In this document: positions 1 through 8,871 of the stretch, in pieces | Layout: the number at the start of each line of letters is the position of its first letter | Position numbering within the stretch: the first letter of the stretch is position 1 | NCBI GenBank assembly: GCA_016191225.1 | Contig: JACPPC010000004.1 | Span: 1 to 64,000 of the forward strand | Length of the DNA stretch: 64,000 nt | Origin: Gemmatimonadota bacterium | GTDB taxonomy: Bacteria > Gemmatimonadota > Gemmatimonadetes > Gemmatimonadales > Gemmatimonadaceae | Direction: 5' to 3' | Position numbers and translations under genes: made by a program | Notes under the pieces: generated by a model | Database searches by the model: none | What the model was told of the DNA's origin: nothing | The model's input: the letters and a program-made list of their open reading frames with translations, nothing else

Positions 1-917
1 CTGGTCATTCACGTCGGCGTCCCCGAGAAAGGTGCGCCCGTAGAGGAAGCTCGAGCGGACGTAGCTGACGGGCCGCTCGACCTTCCCCTTGGTCTGGGCG
101 CGATACGGACGACAGGCGCGGATCCGGAAGCCCCAATGCGCGGCGAAGCGCAGGAACTCGGGATTCTCGAGGAGCCGCCCGCCGCCGGGGCGATGATCGG
201 CGACGATCACGCTCTTCATCTGGTCGAAGAGGATCTCCTGCGGCACCCCGCCGAACGCCTCGAACGCGTGCTCCAGGCCGAGCATCACGGTCAGGGCGGT
301 CTGGCGCGCAACGAACTCCACGTACAGCAGGCGCGAGTAGCCGAGTACGACGAGCAGGGCCCAGCGCTTGCCCCACGGAAACCTGACTTCCGCGAAGTCG
401 AACTGCGCCTGCACCCCTGGCGCGGTCTCGAAGCGGACGACCGGCTCGGACTCCGGGCGCGGCCGGATGCGGGCGACGAAGTCGCGCAGCTGGGTGATCC
501 CGCCCGGATAGCCGCCCGCCCGGCACTCCTGGAACAGCCGGACGGCGCTCAGGGCCGGGTACGTCGCGAGCCGCTCCTGAATCAGCGGCTTGAAGCGATC
601 GAGCTGCTGCGGCCGCGGGGCCGCGCCCCGCGGGACGGCCGCATCGAGGTCCCGGTCCAACTGGCCGGTCGCGATCCAGTGGTGGATCGATCGCCGACTG
701 ATGCCGAGCTGCTGGGCGATGGAGGTCTTCGAGAGACCGAGGTCGAGATAGTGTCGAAGCAACACGAGGGTGTCCCGGCTGTACATCGGTCTCCTCCCGG
801 AATGGAGCAGACCAACGTGGCGAAGAAGGGCGGCTGACGCGCAGCCTCAGGAATGGGGCTCCCGCGTGTGCACTTCTTCCCGGTGCTTCTGCGCAATCTC
901 AAACCGGTGATGACACA
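1..917 (-). mobile_element. IS21-family element, truncated by the window edge
   Basis: The element carries the istA start and its upstream terminus; istB and the other end lie to the left of the window. Read on the minus strand, the putative terminus begins TGTGTCATCACCGG at 917. Beyond 917 the DNA is immediately the loop and right arm of an attC site, so the element appears to have inserted inside an attC. The exact terminus and any target duplication cannot be confirmed because the other end is missing. Confidence 0.7.
2..787 (-). CDS. istA: IstA transposase of an IS21-family element (partial, C-terminus outside window)
   Basis: IstA is the DDE transposase that, with the ATPase IstB, moves IS21 elements. 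The ATG at 787 opens a frame with no stop to the window edge, 262 codons. Visible features are an N-terminal helix-turn-helix (about residues 10-45, with SKTSIAQQLGISRRSI), a linker, and the start of a DDE integrase core with the first catalytic Asp in the context QAQFDFAEV followed by WGKRWALLVVLGYSR. Later motifs typical of the family are EILFDQMKS and YRAQTKGKVER. Family members are about 500 aa, so roughly half is present. Nothing suggests it is broken inside the window. Confidence 0.85.
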
Positions 918-993
918 ATCTGCAACTGGCGAACGGAGTGAGCCAGTTGCATTCCGCAAAGACGGCGCTGTCAGCTACAATTCTTCGTCAGGA
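918..993 (-). other. attC site of the nucleosidase cassette, truncated by the IS21-family element
   Basis: Only the loop and the R''-proximal arm remain. A perfect 9-bp stem, GCAACTGGC/GCCAGTTGC, around 922-950 matches in position the internal hairpin of the attC sites at 1817 and 7708. The arm CAGCTACAATTCTTC aligns with CAGCTCCAACGCCTC of the site at 7708. The expected R'' GTTAGGC is replaced by GTCAGGA at 987-993, two mismatches. The left arm is presumably beyond the inserted IS. The nucleosidase stop codon (975-977) lies within this arm. Confidence 0.65.
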
Positions 994-1808
994 GGCCCAG
1001 GCGGCGGTCGTGCTGGTGGCCTCTGCAGGTACGTCACCAACTGCCGCAAGGCCTTCGAGAGATTGTTGCTGGCGAGCTGAAAGTTCGCTTCGAATTGTGA
1101 GACATTCGGGTGCTCGACGTCGTCGGTGATGGCCTTCAGTGCAATCATCCTCGTCTTGTAGATGAAGCAGACCTCGGCCACCGCTGCAGCCTCCATTTCC
1201 ACCACCGAAGCCGCGACCCCGTTGATGACACTCAGATCTGAAGTGGCGATGTTGATGAAGGAGCTTCCCGACGCAATGACGGCGGTCGCGAGGCCCAGCG
1301 CGCTCGCGGCGCTTTGAGTTCTGGCGTGCGGGTAGTTGCCAAGTGCGAACTCCTCCCATGCGGGCCCGAGTGGGATTCGGCGGTCGTGAAACACGATCTG
1401 TCTGCTGAGCAAGACGTCACCCACCCTCACGCCGCGGCTTCCCAGCCCGCCGGCAGTGCCCAAACTGATCACCAGGTCGGGCGCGAACGCCTTGATGGCC
1501 TGCGCCGTTGTCACGGCGGCTGCGGTGGGTCCGGCCAAGTCCAGATGTGGCGGTCGCGGGTTCCTTCCGTTGATGACGACGATGAGCGCCGTCCTTCCCA
1601 CTCGACCTTCGAAGGCCCGCATCGGGTCACGCGCGTCAAACACGCGCTTCCGGGCCGTCAGGCCGAACGATCGAATGACTGGTTCCGCCTCGCCGCTCAT
1701 CGCCATGACGACGAGGATCTTCTTCGGTCGAAGATCGGCGATGTCGAACCCTTGATCCTGCGCCTGAGGCGCAAGTTGAATAGCCGCGGCTACAAGTAAC
1801 GGCAGCAT
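975..1808 (-). CDS. Secreted MTA/SAH-nucleosidase-like protein (cassette 8)
   Basis: The 277-aa protein belongs to the PNP_UDP_1 nucleosidase/phosphorylase superfamily, closest in motifs to 5'-methylthioadenosine/S-adenosylhomocysteine nucleosidases, which hydrolyse the glycosidic bond. Seen in the sequence: ILVVMAMSGEAEPVI near residue 31 (Mtn-like start), VISLGTAGGLG, SGSSFI, VVEMEAAAVAEV (the ribose-binding MEAAA motif) and ALKAITDD at the position of the catalytic Asp loop. An N-terminal hydrophobic segment (MLPLLVAAAIQLAPQAQ) looks like a Sec signal peptide, which is unusual for this normally cytoplasmic enzyme. The C-terminus is proline-rich and runs into attC. The gene starts 9 bp after the preceding attC core. 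The fold is well supported; the substrate is inferred. Confidence 0.8.
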   Translation of the reverse strand: MLPLLVAAAIQLAPQAQDQGFDIADLRPKKILVVMAMSGEAEPVIRSFGLTARKRVFDARDPMRAFEGRVGRTALIVVINGRNPRPPHLDLAGPTAAAVTTAQAIKAFAPDLVISLGTAGGLGSRGVRVGDVLLSRQIVFHDRRIPLGPAWEEFALGNYPHARTQSAASALGLATAVIASGSSFINIATSDLSVINGVAASVVEMEAAAVAEVCFIYKTRMIALKAITDDVEHPNVSQFEANFQLASNNLSKALRQLVTYLQRPPARPPPGPPDEEL

Positions 1809-2020
1809 GTATGTCCGCCTAACGAGCGAGCGTTGAGCTGCGGGGCATCTTCAATAATGCGACGGGCGAGCGCAGCGAGCCAGTCGCCATCCCTGAAAAG
1901 GCCCCGGCAGAAACTATGTAGGCGCTGGCGGCGCACGAACGGGCCGCCACAGTAGAAGCTCCCTCGACTCTCACCTCTGAGGAGCCCACGCCTGCCGTAG
2001 CGACCAGCTCCATCGCACTT

Positions 2021-3133
2021 GTGACCGCGCCCGCCTCGACGTTACTGCTGGCCTTCGATCTCGGCAACCGCGAGTGGAAGCTCGCGTTCACAACCGGCGC
2101 CGGCCAGGCGCCCGGGGTGCGCACCATGCCGGCGCGGGATCTCGCCCGCCTCACCGGCGAGCTTGGGGCCGCGCGCGACCGGTTCGGGCTCCCGGGGACG
2201 ATGCCCGTGGTGAGCTGCTATGAGGCGGGGCGCGACGGCTTCTGGCTGCACCGCGCCCTCGCCGCCGCTGGCATCCGCAACGTGGTGGTCGATTCGGCGA
2301 GCATCGAGGTCATTCGGCGCGCCCGACAGGCCAAGTCGGATCGCCTGGACGTCGAGGCGCTCCTCGCCTTGCTGCTCCGCTACCACGGCGTGGAGCGCCG
2401 CGTCTGGCGGGTCGTGCACGTGCCCGGCGCCGCCGACGAGGACCGGCGCCACCTGCACCGCGATCTCTGGACGTTGTCGCGTGAACGCACCCGCCGCATC
2501 AACCGCATCAAGGGATTGCTGGCGGGCCAGGGCCTTCGCCTGGAGAGCCTGCGCGCCCTGCCCGTGCAGTTGCCGGCGCTACGTTGCTGGGACGGCCGCG
2601 CACTGCCGGTCGGTGTGCACACGCGGCTCGAGCGCGAGTGGGAGCGCCTCCTCCTCGTGCGCACGCAGGTGGCACGGCTCGTCGCCGAGCGACGCGCGGC
2701 GCCGCGGACGTCGGACGACCCCGCGCTCGAGGTGGTGCGCAAGCTGCTCCGCCTCCGCGGCCTCGGCGAGATCAGTGCGTGGCTCGACGGCCTGGAGTGC
2801 TTCGCTTGGCGGGCCTTTCGGAATCGCCGCGAGCTCGGCGCCCTCGCCGGCCTCACCCCCACCGCGCGGCGGAGCGGCGGGCTGTCGCGTGAGGCCGGCA
2901 TCAGCAAGGCCGAGAGCCGCTTCATTCGCGCGCTCGCCATCGTGCTTGCGTGGAGCTGGCTCCGCTGGTAGCCGCAGAGCGCCCTGAGCCAGTGGTACAC
3001 GCGCCGCAGGCCCACGGCGGGCGGCCGGATGCGCCGCATCGGCATCGTGGCGCTCGCCCGCAAGCTCTTGATCGCGCTCTGGCGCTATCTCGAGACGGGC
3101 CTGGTGCCGACGGGGGCGATCGTGAAAGCGTAA
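2021..3133 (+). pseudogene. IS110-family DEDD transposase with in-frame amber codon
   Basis: The frame runs from GTG 2021 to TAA 3131-3133 (370 codons) but has a TAG at 2969-2971 (codon 317). Before it are the RuvC-like DEDD motifs (LLLAFDLGNREWK, SCYEAGRDG, KSDRLDVEALL) and most of the Transposase_20 domain (GLTPTARRSGG with the catalytic-Ser region, GISKAESRFIRAL). After the TAG the same frame continues PQSALSQWYTRRR and RRIGIVALARKLLIALWRYLE, the normal family C-terminus. The TAG probably replaces a CAG glutamine codon. The copy may therefore be inactive, or it may depend on readthrough. The catalytic residues are otherwise intact. Confidence 0.87.
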
Positions 3134-3440
3134 GCCTGCGCCGCTCGCGTTCTCCGCTGGTGCGCCGTGCCCACCGTTGGAGTGGGTCCGCCTCGGGCGA
3201 ACCGTCCGTCAGAAGGGGCCGCGCGCCCTCAGGGCTGCACCGCACGCATGCCGCCTCAGGTGTTCGGGACCGTGAGTCCCGACGCGGATAGAAGCAGGTT
3301 CGCGGACCGACGCGTCCGCAACGTTCCCAGCAGCCACCAGTAGAGCGCGTGAGCCGCCCGTCGCGGCCCCCACCGGCAACCCGCCGGGACGATTCGTGCG
3401 CGCGGTGATCGCCGTGCTTGACAAACGGGGCCTCAGAGAA
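3134..3440 (+). ncRNA. Candidate bridge/seek RNA region in the IS110 right end
   Basis: This stretch of about 307 bp between the transposase stop and the attC junction has no plausible gene. IS1111-group elements are known to encode a structured guide RNA in this position. Two compact hairpins are visible: TCGGGAC/GTCCCGA at 3264-3282 and GCGGAC/GTCCGC at 3302-3319. The assignment rests on position and structure only; no guide-target match was established by eye. Confidence 0.45.
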
Positions 3441-3494
3441 GCTCCAACGCCTCGGTTAGCCAGCCTGAGCGGCGCTGGCGCGCACGCGGCGGAC

Positions 3495-3938
3495 TCATCG
3501 CCAAACGCGCGTCAGCGTTGCCACGAGGCCGTCGGCCGAGAAGAGCGCCCACCCAGCGCTGACCAAGGCATCGCGGAGGTCGGCCTCGAAGGACTGCGCG
3601 TCGCGAGGCGCTTCGTGCGCCTTGAGGTATGCCCACTCGCTGAGCTCCACGAACAGTCCGCGACAGGTCGGGCATCGATCGAGGACGAGCCCGCTCCACC
3701 CGGCGGTGCCGAGGTAGATGTCGCAGCGCGGGCAGCGGCGCACGCTGCGCCCGCGCGCGGGGATTCGCACTTCCGGGGGCTGCGCACCGGCCGGTAGCGT
3801 GGGGGCGACGCAGGCATCGAGCTCGGTCGAGTCGAACCAGATGCCGCCGCAGTACTCGCAGCGATCGATGAGAGTCTCGCCGACGCGCTCCTCGCGCATC
3901 GCGCGCCGGCAGCCAGCGCAGGTGGTGCCAGTGGGCAC
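3495..3938 (-). CDS. Zinc-ribbon (zf-TFIIB-like) protein (cassette 7)
   Basis: The gene encodes a 147-aa protein from GTG 3938, 21 bp inside the cassette start at 3959-3965; the same spacing is seen in two other cassettes. A longer frame to ATG 3992 would begin inside the neighbouring attC and was rejected. It contains two Cys4 units, CAGC...CEYCGGIWFD and CPRC...CPTCRGLFVE. The pattern C-x2-C...D-R-C-x2-C-x-G-[IL]-[FW] is that of zf-TFIIB-type domains. The C-terminal ~40 residues are helical with no recognised motif. It presumably binds zinc and may act in regulation or as an adaptor; the actual role is unknown. Confidence 0.7.
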   Translation of the reverse strand: MPTGTTCAGCRRAMREERVGETLIDRCEYCGGIWFDSTELDACVAPTLPAGAQPPEVRIPARGRSVRRCPRCDIYLGTAGWSGLVLDRCPTCRGLFVELSEWAYLKAHEAPRDAQSFEADLRDALVSAGWALFSADGLVATLTRVWR

Positions 3939-3958
3939 GCGAAGATCTCGGCTTGGCT

Positions 3959-4053
3959 GGCTAACGACGAGTTGTGCTGTGGACGCTCGCATAGTGCGGC
4001 CGCGGAGCGGCCGCCATCAATAGCGCGGCCATCTGCACCAACTTTCGTTAGCC
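3959..4053 (-). other. attC site of the mer cassette
   Basis: Left core GGCTAAC at 3959-3965, right core GTTAGCC at 4047-4053. The arms pair around a hairpin (GCGGCCGC/GCGGCCGC). The right arm carries an extra G after GTTG, which marks it as the '' arm. R'' is the exact complement of the mer cassette's own opening sequence at 6857-6863. The merR stop codon (4048-4050) lies inside R''. Confidence 0.92.
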
Positions 4054-4506
4054 AGCGGCGCGCCCCAGCCGACGAGTCGACGTCGGGGTCTGTGGTCCAT
4101 CTCCGCGCTCATGCTGCAGCGCGTCGATAAGCGGACATCGCACGTTGCCCGTGGCCGCGCAGCATTCCTCGACAAGCTCGCCTAATACCGCCTCGATGCG
4201 CTGAAGGTCGACCAGCTTAGTCCGCACTCCGACGAGCTTCTCTTCCGCGGCCGCGCGTGCTTCGTCGCAGTGCGTTCCATCCTCCAAGCGGAGTAGGCCC
4301 GCGATCTCGTCCAGGCTGAAGCCTAGGCCTTGCGCCGACTTCACGAAGCGCACACGAGAGACGTCATCCGCATGGTAGCGGCGTATCCGCCCGAACGCTC
4401 GCGATGGCTCGCGGATGAGTCCGCGGCGTTGATAGAACCGGATCGTTTCCACGCTCACGCCGGCAGATGCCGCGAAGGCGCCGATGGTGAACTCCTGCAC
4501 GGGCAT
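4048..4506 (-). CDS. merR: Mercury-responsive regulator MerR
   Basis: The 152-aa Hg(II)-sensing activator/repressor of the divergent merTPA genes. Start ATG 4506 is preceded by AGAGGAGG four bases upstream; longer starts would run through the operator. The N-terminal winged helix reads [26 protein letters not shown]. The Hg-binding cysteines are Cys80, Cys115 (followed by Cys116) and Cys124. Their 35- and 9-residue spacing equals that of Cys82, Cys117 and Cys126 in the classical Tn501/Tn21 protein. The stop codon lies in the attC R'' box, so the gene ends exactly at the cassette boundary. Function is well supported. Confidence 0.95.
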   Translation of the reverse strand: MPVQEFTIGAFAASAGVSVETIRFYQRRGLIREPSRAFGRIRRYHADDVSRVRFVKSAQGLGFSLDEIAGLLRLEDGTHCDEARAAAEEKLVGVRTKLVDLQRIEAVLGELVEECCAATGNVRCPLIDALQHERGDGPQTPTSTRRLGRAAG

Positions 4507-4517
4507 ACGGCCTCCTC

Positions 4518-4548
4518 TTGACTCCGTACTTCGGTACGGTTGTAAGGT
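4518..4548 (+). promoter_or_regulatory. mer operator/promoter for merTPA
   Basis: -35 TTGACT at 4518-4523 and -10 TAAGGT at 4543-4548 are separated by 19 bp, the over-long spacer diagnostic of MerR-type promoters. The dyad CCGTAC-N4-GTACGG fills the spacer. The sequence closely matches the classical Tn21/Tn501 merOP. The expected transcription start is around 4555-4558, at or next to the merT ATG. Confidence 0.95.
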
Positions 4549-4556
4549 TAACCGGT

Positions 4557-4934
4557 ATGGATACCCTCCGAAAGCCAGAATCGGCCGAGACTGCATCGTC
4601 TGGACGCGGCGCTCTCCTCGCAGGCGGCGTCGCCGCACTGCTCGCCTCCGCCTGCTGCCTCGGTCCGCTGGTGCTGCTCATGCTGGGTGTCAGCGGCGCC
4701 TGGATCGGGAATCTCAGGGCGCTCGAACCGTATCGGCCAGTCTTCATCGGGGTCGCGATTGTGGCCGTGTATTTCGCGCACCGTAGAATCTTCCGCCCCG
4801 CCGGCGAGTGCTTGCCCGGAGAGATCTGCGCGGACCCGGCGGTCAGCCGGACGTACAAGGCCCTCTTCTGGGTCGTGGTGGCCTTGCTTGGTGTTGCGCT
4901 CGTCTTTCCGTATGTCGCCCCCTTCTTCTACTGA
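4557..4934 (+). CDS. merT: Mercuric ion transporter MerT
   Basis: The 125-aa inner-membrane protein imports Hg(II) for cytoplasmic reduction. It has three membrane segments: about 19-43 with the vicinal pair SACCLGPL (Cys33-Cys34), about 53-70, and about 100-122 ending FPYVAPFFY. The cytoplasmic loop carries the second cysteine pair in [12 protein letters not shown]. The start ATG 4557 falls almost at the predicted transcription start, so the message may be leaderless. Earlier in-frame starts lie in the promoter. The next gene, merP, follows within 12 bp. Confidence 0.95.
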   Translation: MDTLRKPESAETASSGRGALLAGGVAALLASACCLGPLVLLMLGVSGAWIGNLRALEPYRPVFIGVAIVAVYFAHRRIFRPAGECLPGEICADPAVSRTYKALFWVVVALLGVALVFPYVAPFFY

Positions 4935-4946
4935 GTGGAGAACCCC

Positions 4947-6772
<1,826 letters not shown>

Positions 6773-6856
6773 TGTAGGCGCACGAGACGTATCGCGCGGT
6801 CGCGGCCTGCCCGAGATCTTGTGGCTCGCTTTGAGGGTCGGTGCCTGTCATTGTCT

Positions 6857-6963
6857 GGCTAACGTACAAGGTTCAGCTGCGGAGCCATCTCAACAAAGTG
6901 GTGAGCCGCGAAGCGGCTCGCCACCGCCATTAACGGCTCCGTCAGTTGCAACCGGCGTTAGCC
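6857..6963 (-). other. attC site of the PhyH-like cassette
   Basis: Cores GGCTAAC (6857-6863) and GTTAGCC (6957-6963). The arms GGTTCAGCTGCGGAGCC and GGCTCCGTCAGTTGCAACC pair, with two extra bases on the right arm. An internal hairpin (GTGAGCCGC/GCGGCTCGC) sits in the middle. R'' complements the cassette's own start at 7708-7714. Confidence 0.92.
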
Positions 6964-6973
6964 ACGACGGGCA

Positions 6974-7690
6974 TCAAGCCGTCGTGGCCTCGTCCCACGC
7001 CAATCCGTGAGGGAGTGCGGCCCACTCGGCGCCCACGTACTCGATGTGCACGACGCGCCGATGCGCCGGCGTGACGGCTGGCGAGGAGGCGTGGAGGAGC
7101 AGCGAGTGGAACGCGAGCACTCCGCCCCGCGGGACGACGCAGGTGACCTCCGGGCCGCGCATCCGCAGGGCGTCGGTCGCCGCCGCGTCGTGGCGCCCCG
7201 CACGGTGCGAGCCGGGGATGACCCGGACGGGACCGTTGTCGGTGGTGCAGTCATCGAGGTGAACGCGCACAGCGACCATGCGCTCGAGCAGCGCGACCGG
7301 CGGCTGCACGTGCGGAGCGCCGTCCTTCTCTGACCAGGGCCCGAAGCCGGGCGCGTCGCGTCGTTCGCGGACGGCGATGGTGAGGTCCTGATGCCAGATG
7401 ACGCGCCAATTCGCGTCGGGCGTCTTGTCGAAGAGGAGACCGCGGACGGGGAGCGCGCCCGGACCAAGCGCGGCCTCGGCGAGGGCCCGCAGCGTGGCCG
7501 ACGTGGCGATGCTCCGGACCTCGGGGATATTCCGCAGCGCATGACGCACACCGCCGCGGGCCGAGGAATTCGCCCAATGCGGCTCCGTGGCAGCGATCAG
7601 CGCGTCGACCTGGTCCGGCGCGACGGCATCGGCGACCACGGCATAGCCGAGCTCCGCGAACTCCCCGAGACGCGACGAACCGTCGAGCAT
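6974..7690 (-). CDS. Phytanoyl-CoA dioxygenase (PhyH) family protein (cassette 5)
   Basis: The 238-aa Fe(II)/2-oxoglutarate-dependent oxygenase has the double-stranded beta-helix fold of PhyH. Seen: WHQDLTI, the HxD iron-binding pair; NGPVRVIPGSHRAG; the distal iron-binding His in LLLHASSP; and HRRVVHIEY, whose Arg would bind 2-oxoglutarate. The complete facial triad suggests an active enzyme. The substrate cannot be predicted, because PhyH relatives hydroxylate lipids, antibiotics, ectoine and others. The gene starts about 18 bp into its cassette and stops just before its attC. It probably depends on upstream readthrough or an integron promoter. Confidence 0.87.
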   Translation of the reverse strand: MLDGSSRLGEFAELGYAVVADAVAPDQVDALIAATEPHWANSSARGGVRHALRNIPEVRSIATSATLRALAEAALGPGALPVRGLLFDKTPDANWRVIWHQDLTIAVRERRDAPGFGPWSEKDGAPHVQPPVALLERMVAVRVHLDDCTTDNGPVRVIPGSHRAGRHDAAATDALRMRGPEVTCVVPRGGVLAFHSLLLHASSPAVTPAHRRVVHIEYVGAEWAALPHGLAWDEATTA

Positions 7691-7707
7691 GCGAATCGGT
7701 GTGTGCT

Positions 7708-7822
7708 GGCTAACGAGCTAGCGTTGAGCTGCGGGGCATCTTCAATAATGCGACAGGCGAGCGCAGCGAGCCAGTCGCCATCCGAAATCCAGGCCCCGGC
7801 AGCTCCAACGCCTCGGTTAGGC
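7708..7822 (-). other. attC site of the NTR/TIMP-like cassette
   Basis: Cores GGCTAAC (7708-7714) and GTTAGGC (7816-7822). Arms AGCTGCGGGGC and GCCCCGGCAGCT pair, with extra G and C on the right arm. The central hairpin is GCGACAGGC...GCCAGTCGC. It is nearly identical to the attC split by the IS at 1817. R'' complements the cassette start at 8331-8337. Confidence 0.93.
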
Positions 7823-7823
7823 G

Positions 7824-8318
7824 TCAGTGGCGAACGGGCTGGCCGAGCGCTGCGGTGACGGTGTCTAGGAGTTCGCACGAGACGGCGGCGTAGTCGCAGC
7901 CGAGTGTCCGCCGCAAGAAGGAATGGTCGAGTGGCGCGCCGTCGAGCGTGCGCGCGGGAACGGCCGCGGACCAGGCGCTCGTGAACAGAATCGCCCGATC
8001 CCCGAGCGGAGGCCAATTCTGAAGCGAGAAAACGTCGCAATTCGTCGGACCAACTACCTGAATTGTGTCGGCGCGCGCGCCCTTCCAGCTCGACTCACGC
8101 ACCCACGTTATCCGTAGCGCAGCCGACCACCTCGATGGGGTGAACAGCGCGACCTGAACAGAGTCGACGGCGACGACTCGACCGACGAACACATCGGTGG
8201 CTCGATCGCGACGAACGAGGAACGATGTCTCGGCGCGAGTCAGGTCGCACTCGCAGAACGCGAAGGGCAGCGCTCGCGATGAGTTCACGCAAAGCAACAG
8301 CGTCAGAAAGAGTATCAT
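7824..8318 (-). CDS. Secreted NTR/TIMP-like hypothetical protein (cassette 4)
   Basis: A 164-aa protein from ATG 8318; the open frame continues upstream, but only by reading through attC at 8331-8443, so the longer form is rejected. A Sec signal peptide (MILFLTLLLCVNSSRA) precedes CECD. The layout then is ADVFVGRVVAV-like (TDVFVGRVVAVDS), a beta-rich stretch, VRESSWKGA, and a second cysteine set (TNCDV, GCDYAAVSCEL). That order is common in bacterial secreted proteins related to the NTR/TIMP fold. Mature function is unknown; disulfides in the envelope are likely. The family placement is by motif recall only. Confidence 0.6.
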   Translation of the reverse strand: MILFLTLLLCVNSSRALPFAFCECDLTRAETSFLVRRDRATDVFVGRVVAVDSVQVALFTPSRWSAALRITWVRESSWKGARADTIQVVGPTNCDVFSLQNWPPLGDRAILFTSAWSAAVPARTLDGAPLDHSFLRRTLGCDYAAVSCELLDTVTAALGQPVRH

Positions 8319-8330
8319 TCGGAAGCTGAC

Positions 8331-8443
8331 GCCTAACGGAACTGCGTTCTGCTGCGGGGCGTCATCATAGATGCGGCCGGCGAGCGAAGCGAGCAAGGCC
8401 GGTTCCTTAACAAAGCCCCGGCAGCAGCAACGCGGTGTTAGAT
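8331..8443 (-). other. attC site of the small membrane-protein cassette
   Basis: Cores GCCTAAC (8331-8337) and GTTAGAT (8437-8443). Arms GCGTTCTGCTGCGGGGC and GCCCCGGCAGCAGCAACGC pair with two extra right-arm bases. The internal hairpin is GGCCGGC/GGCCGGTT. R'' complements the cassette start at 8742-8748. Confidence 0.92.
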
Positions 8444-8725
8444 CGCACGACGCGACGCGGTCCGCCTTGCGTTCACTGAAAGCGCGATATCCAGCGTGAG
8501 CAGTATGAAACTCGCCGCTAGCAAAACCCACGCGGCCGTACTCTCGATTCCAACCAGGTAGGCACCGATCAGGCACAGCGAGCAAAGGGCACCGGGAATG
8601 TTGCCGGCCGCGTACCAAGGCGTTGGCTCACCGCGTCGACGGCGGCTATAGGCGGTCGCGACGTGGTAGACCAGCAATACAGCCATCGGAACTGAGAATA
8701 TCCAGCAAAATGTTCTGGTGATCAT
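8438..8725 (-). CDS. Small three-helix membrane protein (cassette 3)
   Basis: The 95-aa hydrophobic protein has three predicted membrane segments: about residues 7-27, 41-60 and 65-83. A positively charged loop (SRRRRGEP) follows the first segment and the C-terminus is Arg-rich. No family was recognised. The TAA stop (8438-8440) lies inside the attC R'' box and the ATG is 17 bp from the cassette start, so the frame fills the cassette exactly. That supports it as the true cargo. Confidence 0.7.
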   Translation of the reverse strand: MITRTFCWIFSVPMAVLLVYHVATAYSRRRRGEPTPWYAAGNIPGALCSLCLIGAYLVGIESTAAWVLLAASFILLTLDIALSVNARRTASRRAI

Positions 8726-8741
8726 CGGTCTGTCTGTGGCG

Positions 8742-8835
8742 ATCTAACGCCCAAGTTGAGCTGCGAGCGGATCAAACAAAATGCGAGCGCGGCGAGCTTC
8801 CACAGACCGCTCGTCTGCTCCAACGAACGTTAGAC
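8742..8835 (-). other. attC site of the UDG-like cassette
   Basis: Cores ATCTAAC (8742-8748) and GTTAGAC (8829-8835). Arms GTTGAGCTGCGAGCGG and CCGCTCGTCTGCTCCAAC pair with an extra base on the right arm. This is the shortest attC in the array at 94 bp. R'' complements the cassette start at 9775-9781. Confidence 0.9.
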
Positions 8836-8871
8836 TGCGCGCTCTTAGTGGCATGGGCTTCCCAGACACAC

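Larger units (their letters stand above)
1911..3440 (+). mobile_element. IS110 family (IS1111-like) insertion sequence inside an attC
   Basis: The element is about 1,530 bp, bounded by the two halves of an attC. It has a short left end (about 110 bp), a transposase frame (2021-3133) and a long non-coding right end (about 307 bp). That geometry is typical of the IS1111 group of the IS110 family. A 9-bp subterminal inverted repeat, GCGCACGAA at 1931-1939 and its complement at 3393-3401, also fits that group. A known IS1111 subgroup specialises in attC targets. No obvious target duplication is seen beyond a possible 1-2 nt overlap. Confidence 0.87.
1817..3461 (-). other. attC site of the zinc-ribbon cassette, split by an IS110-family element
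   Basis: The left part (1817-1910) starts with core GCCTAAC and ends GCCCCGGCAG. The right part (3441-3461) is GCTCCAACGCCTCG followed by GTTAGCC. Joined, they reproduce the uninterrupted attC at 7708-7822 almost base for base. The right-hand R'' box GTTAGCC is the complement of this cassette's own start (GGCTAAC at 3959). The IS occupies about 1911-3440. Confidence 0.9.

Noticed and set aside
4507..4638. Longer MerR beginning at 4638
   Set aside because: The extension crosses the mer operator and merT start; ATG 4506 has a strong ribosome site and matches MerR length.
6857..6963. attC hairpins read as transcription terminators
   Set aside because: The stems have paired RYYYAAC/GTTRRRY cores and extra-helical bases on one side, and no T-run follows; they are recombination sites, although some termination cannot be excluded.
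8319..8618. Upstream extension of the NTR/TIMP-like cassette gene to ATG 8618
   Set aside because: It would translate straight through the attC at 8331-8443 into the next cassette; the signal peptide begins properly at ATG 8318.
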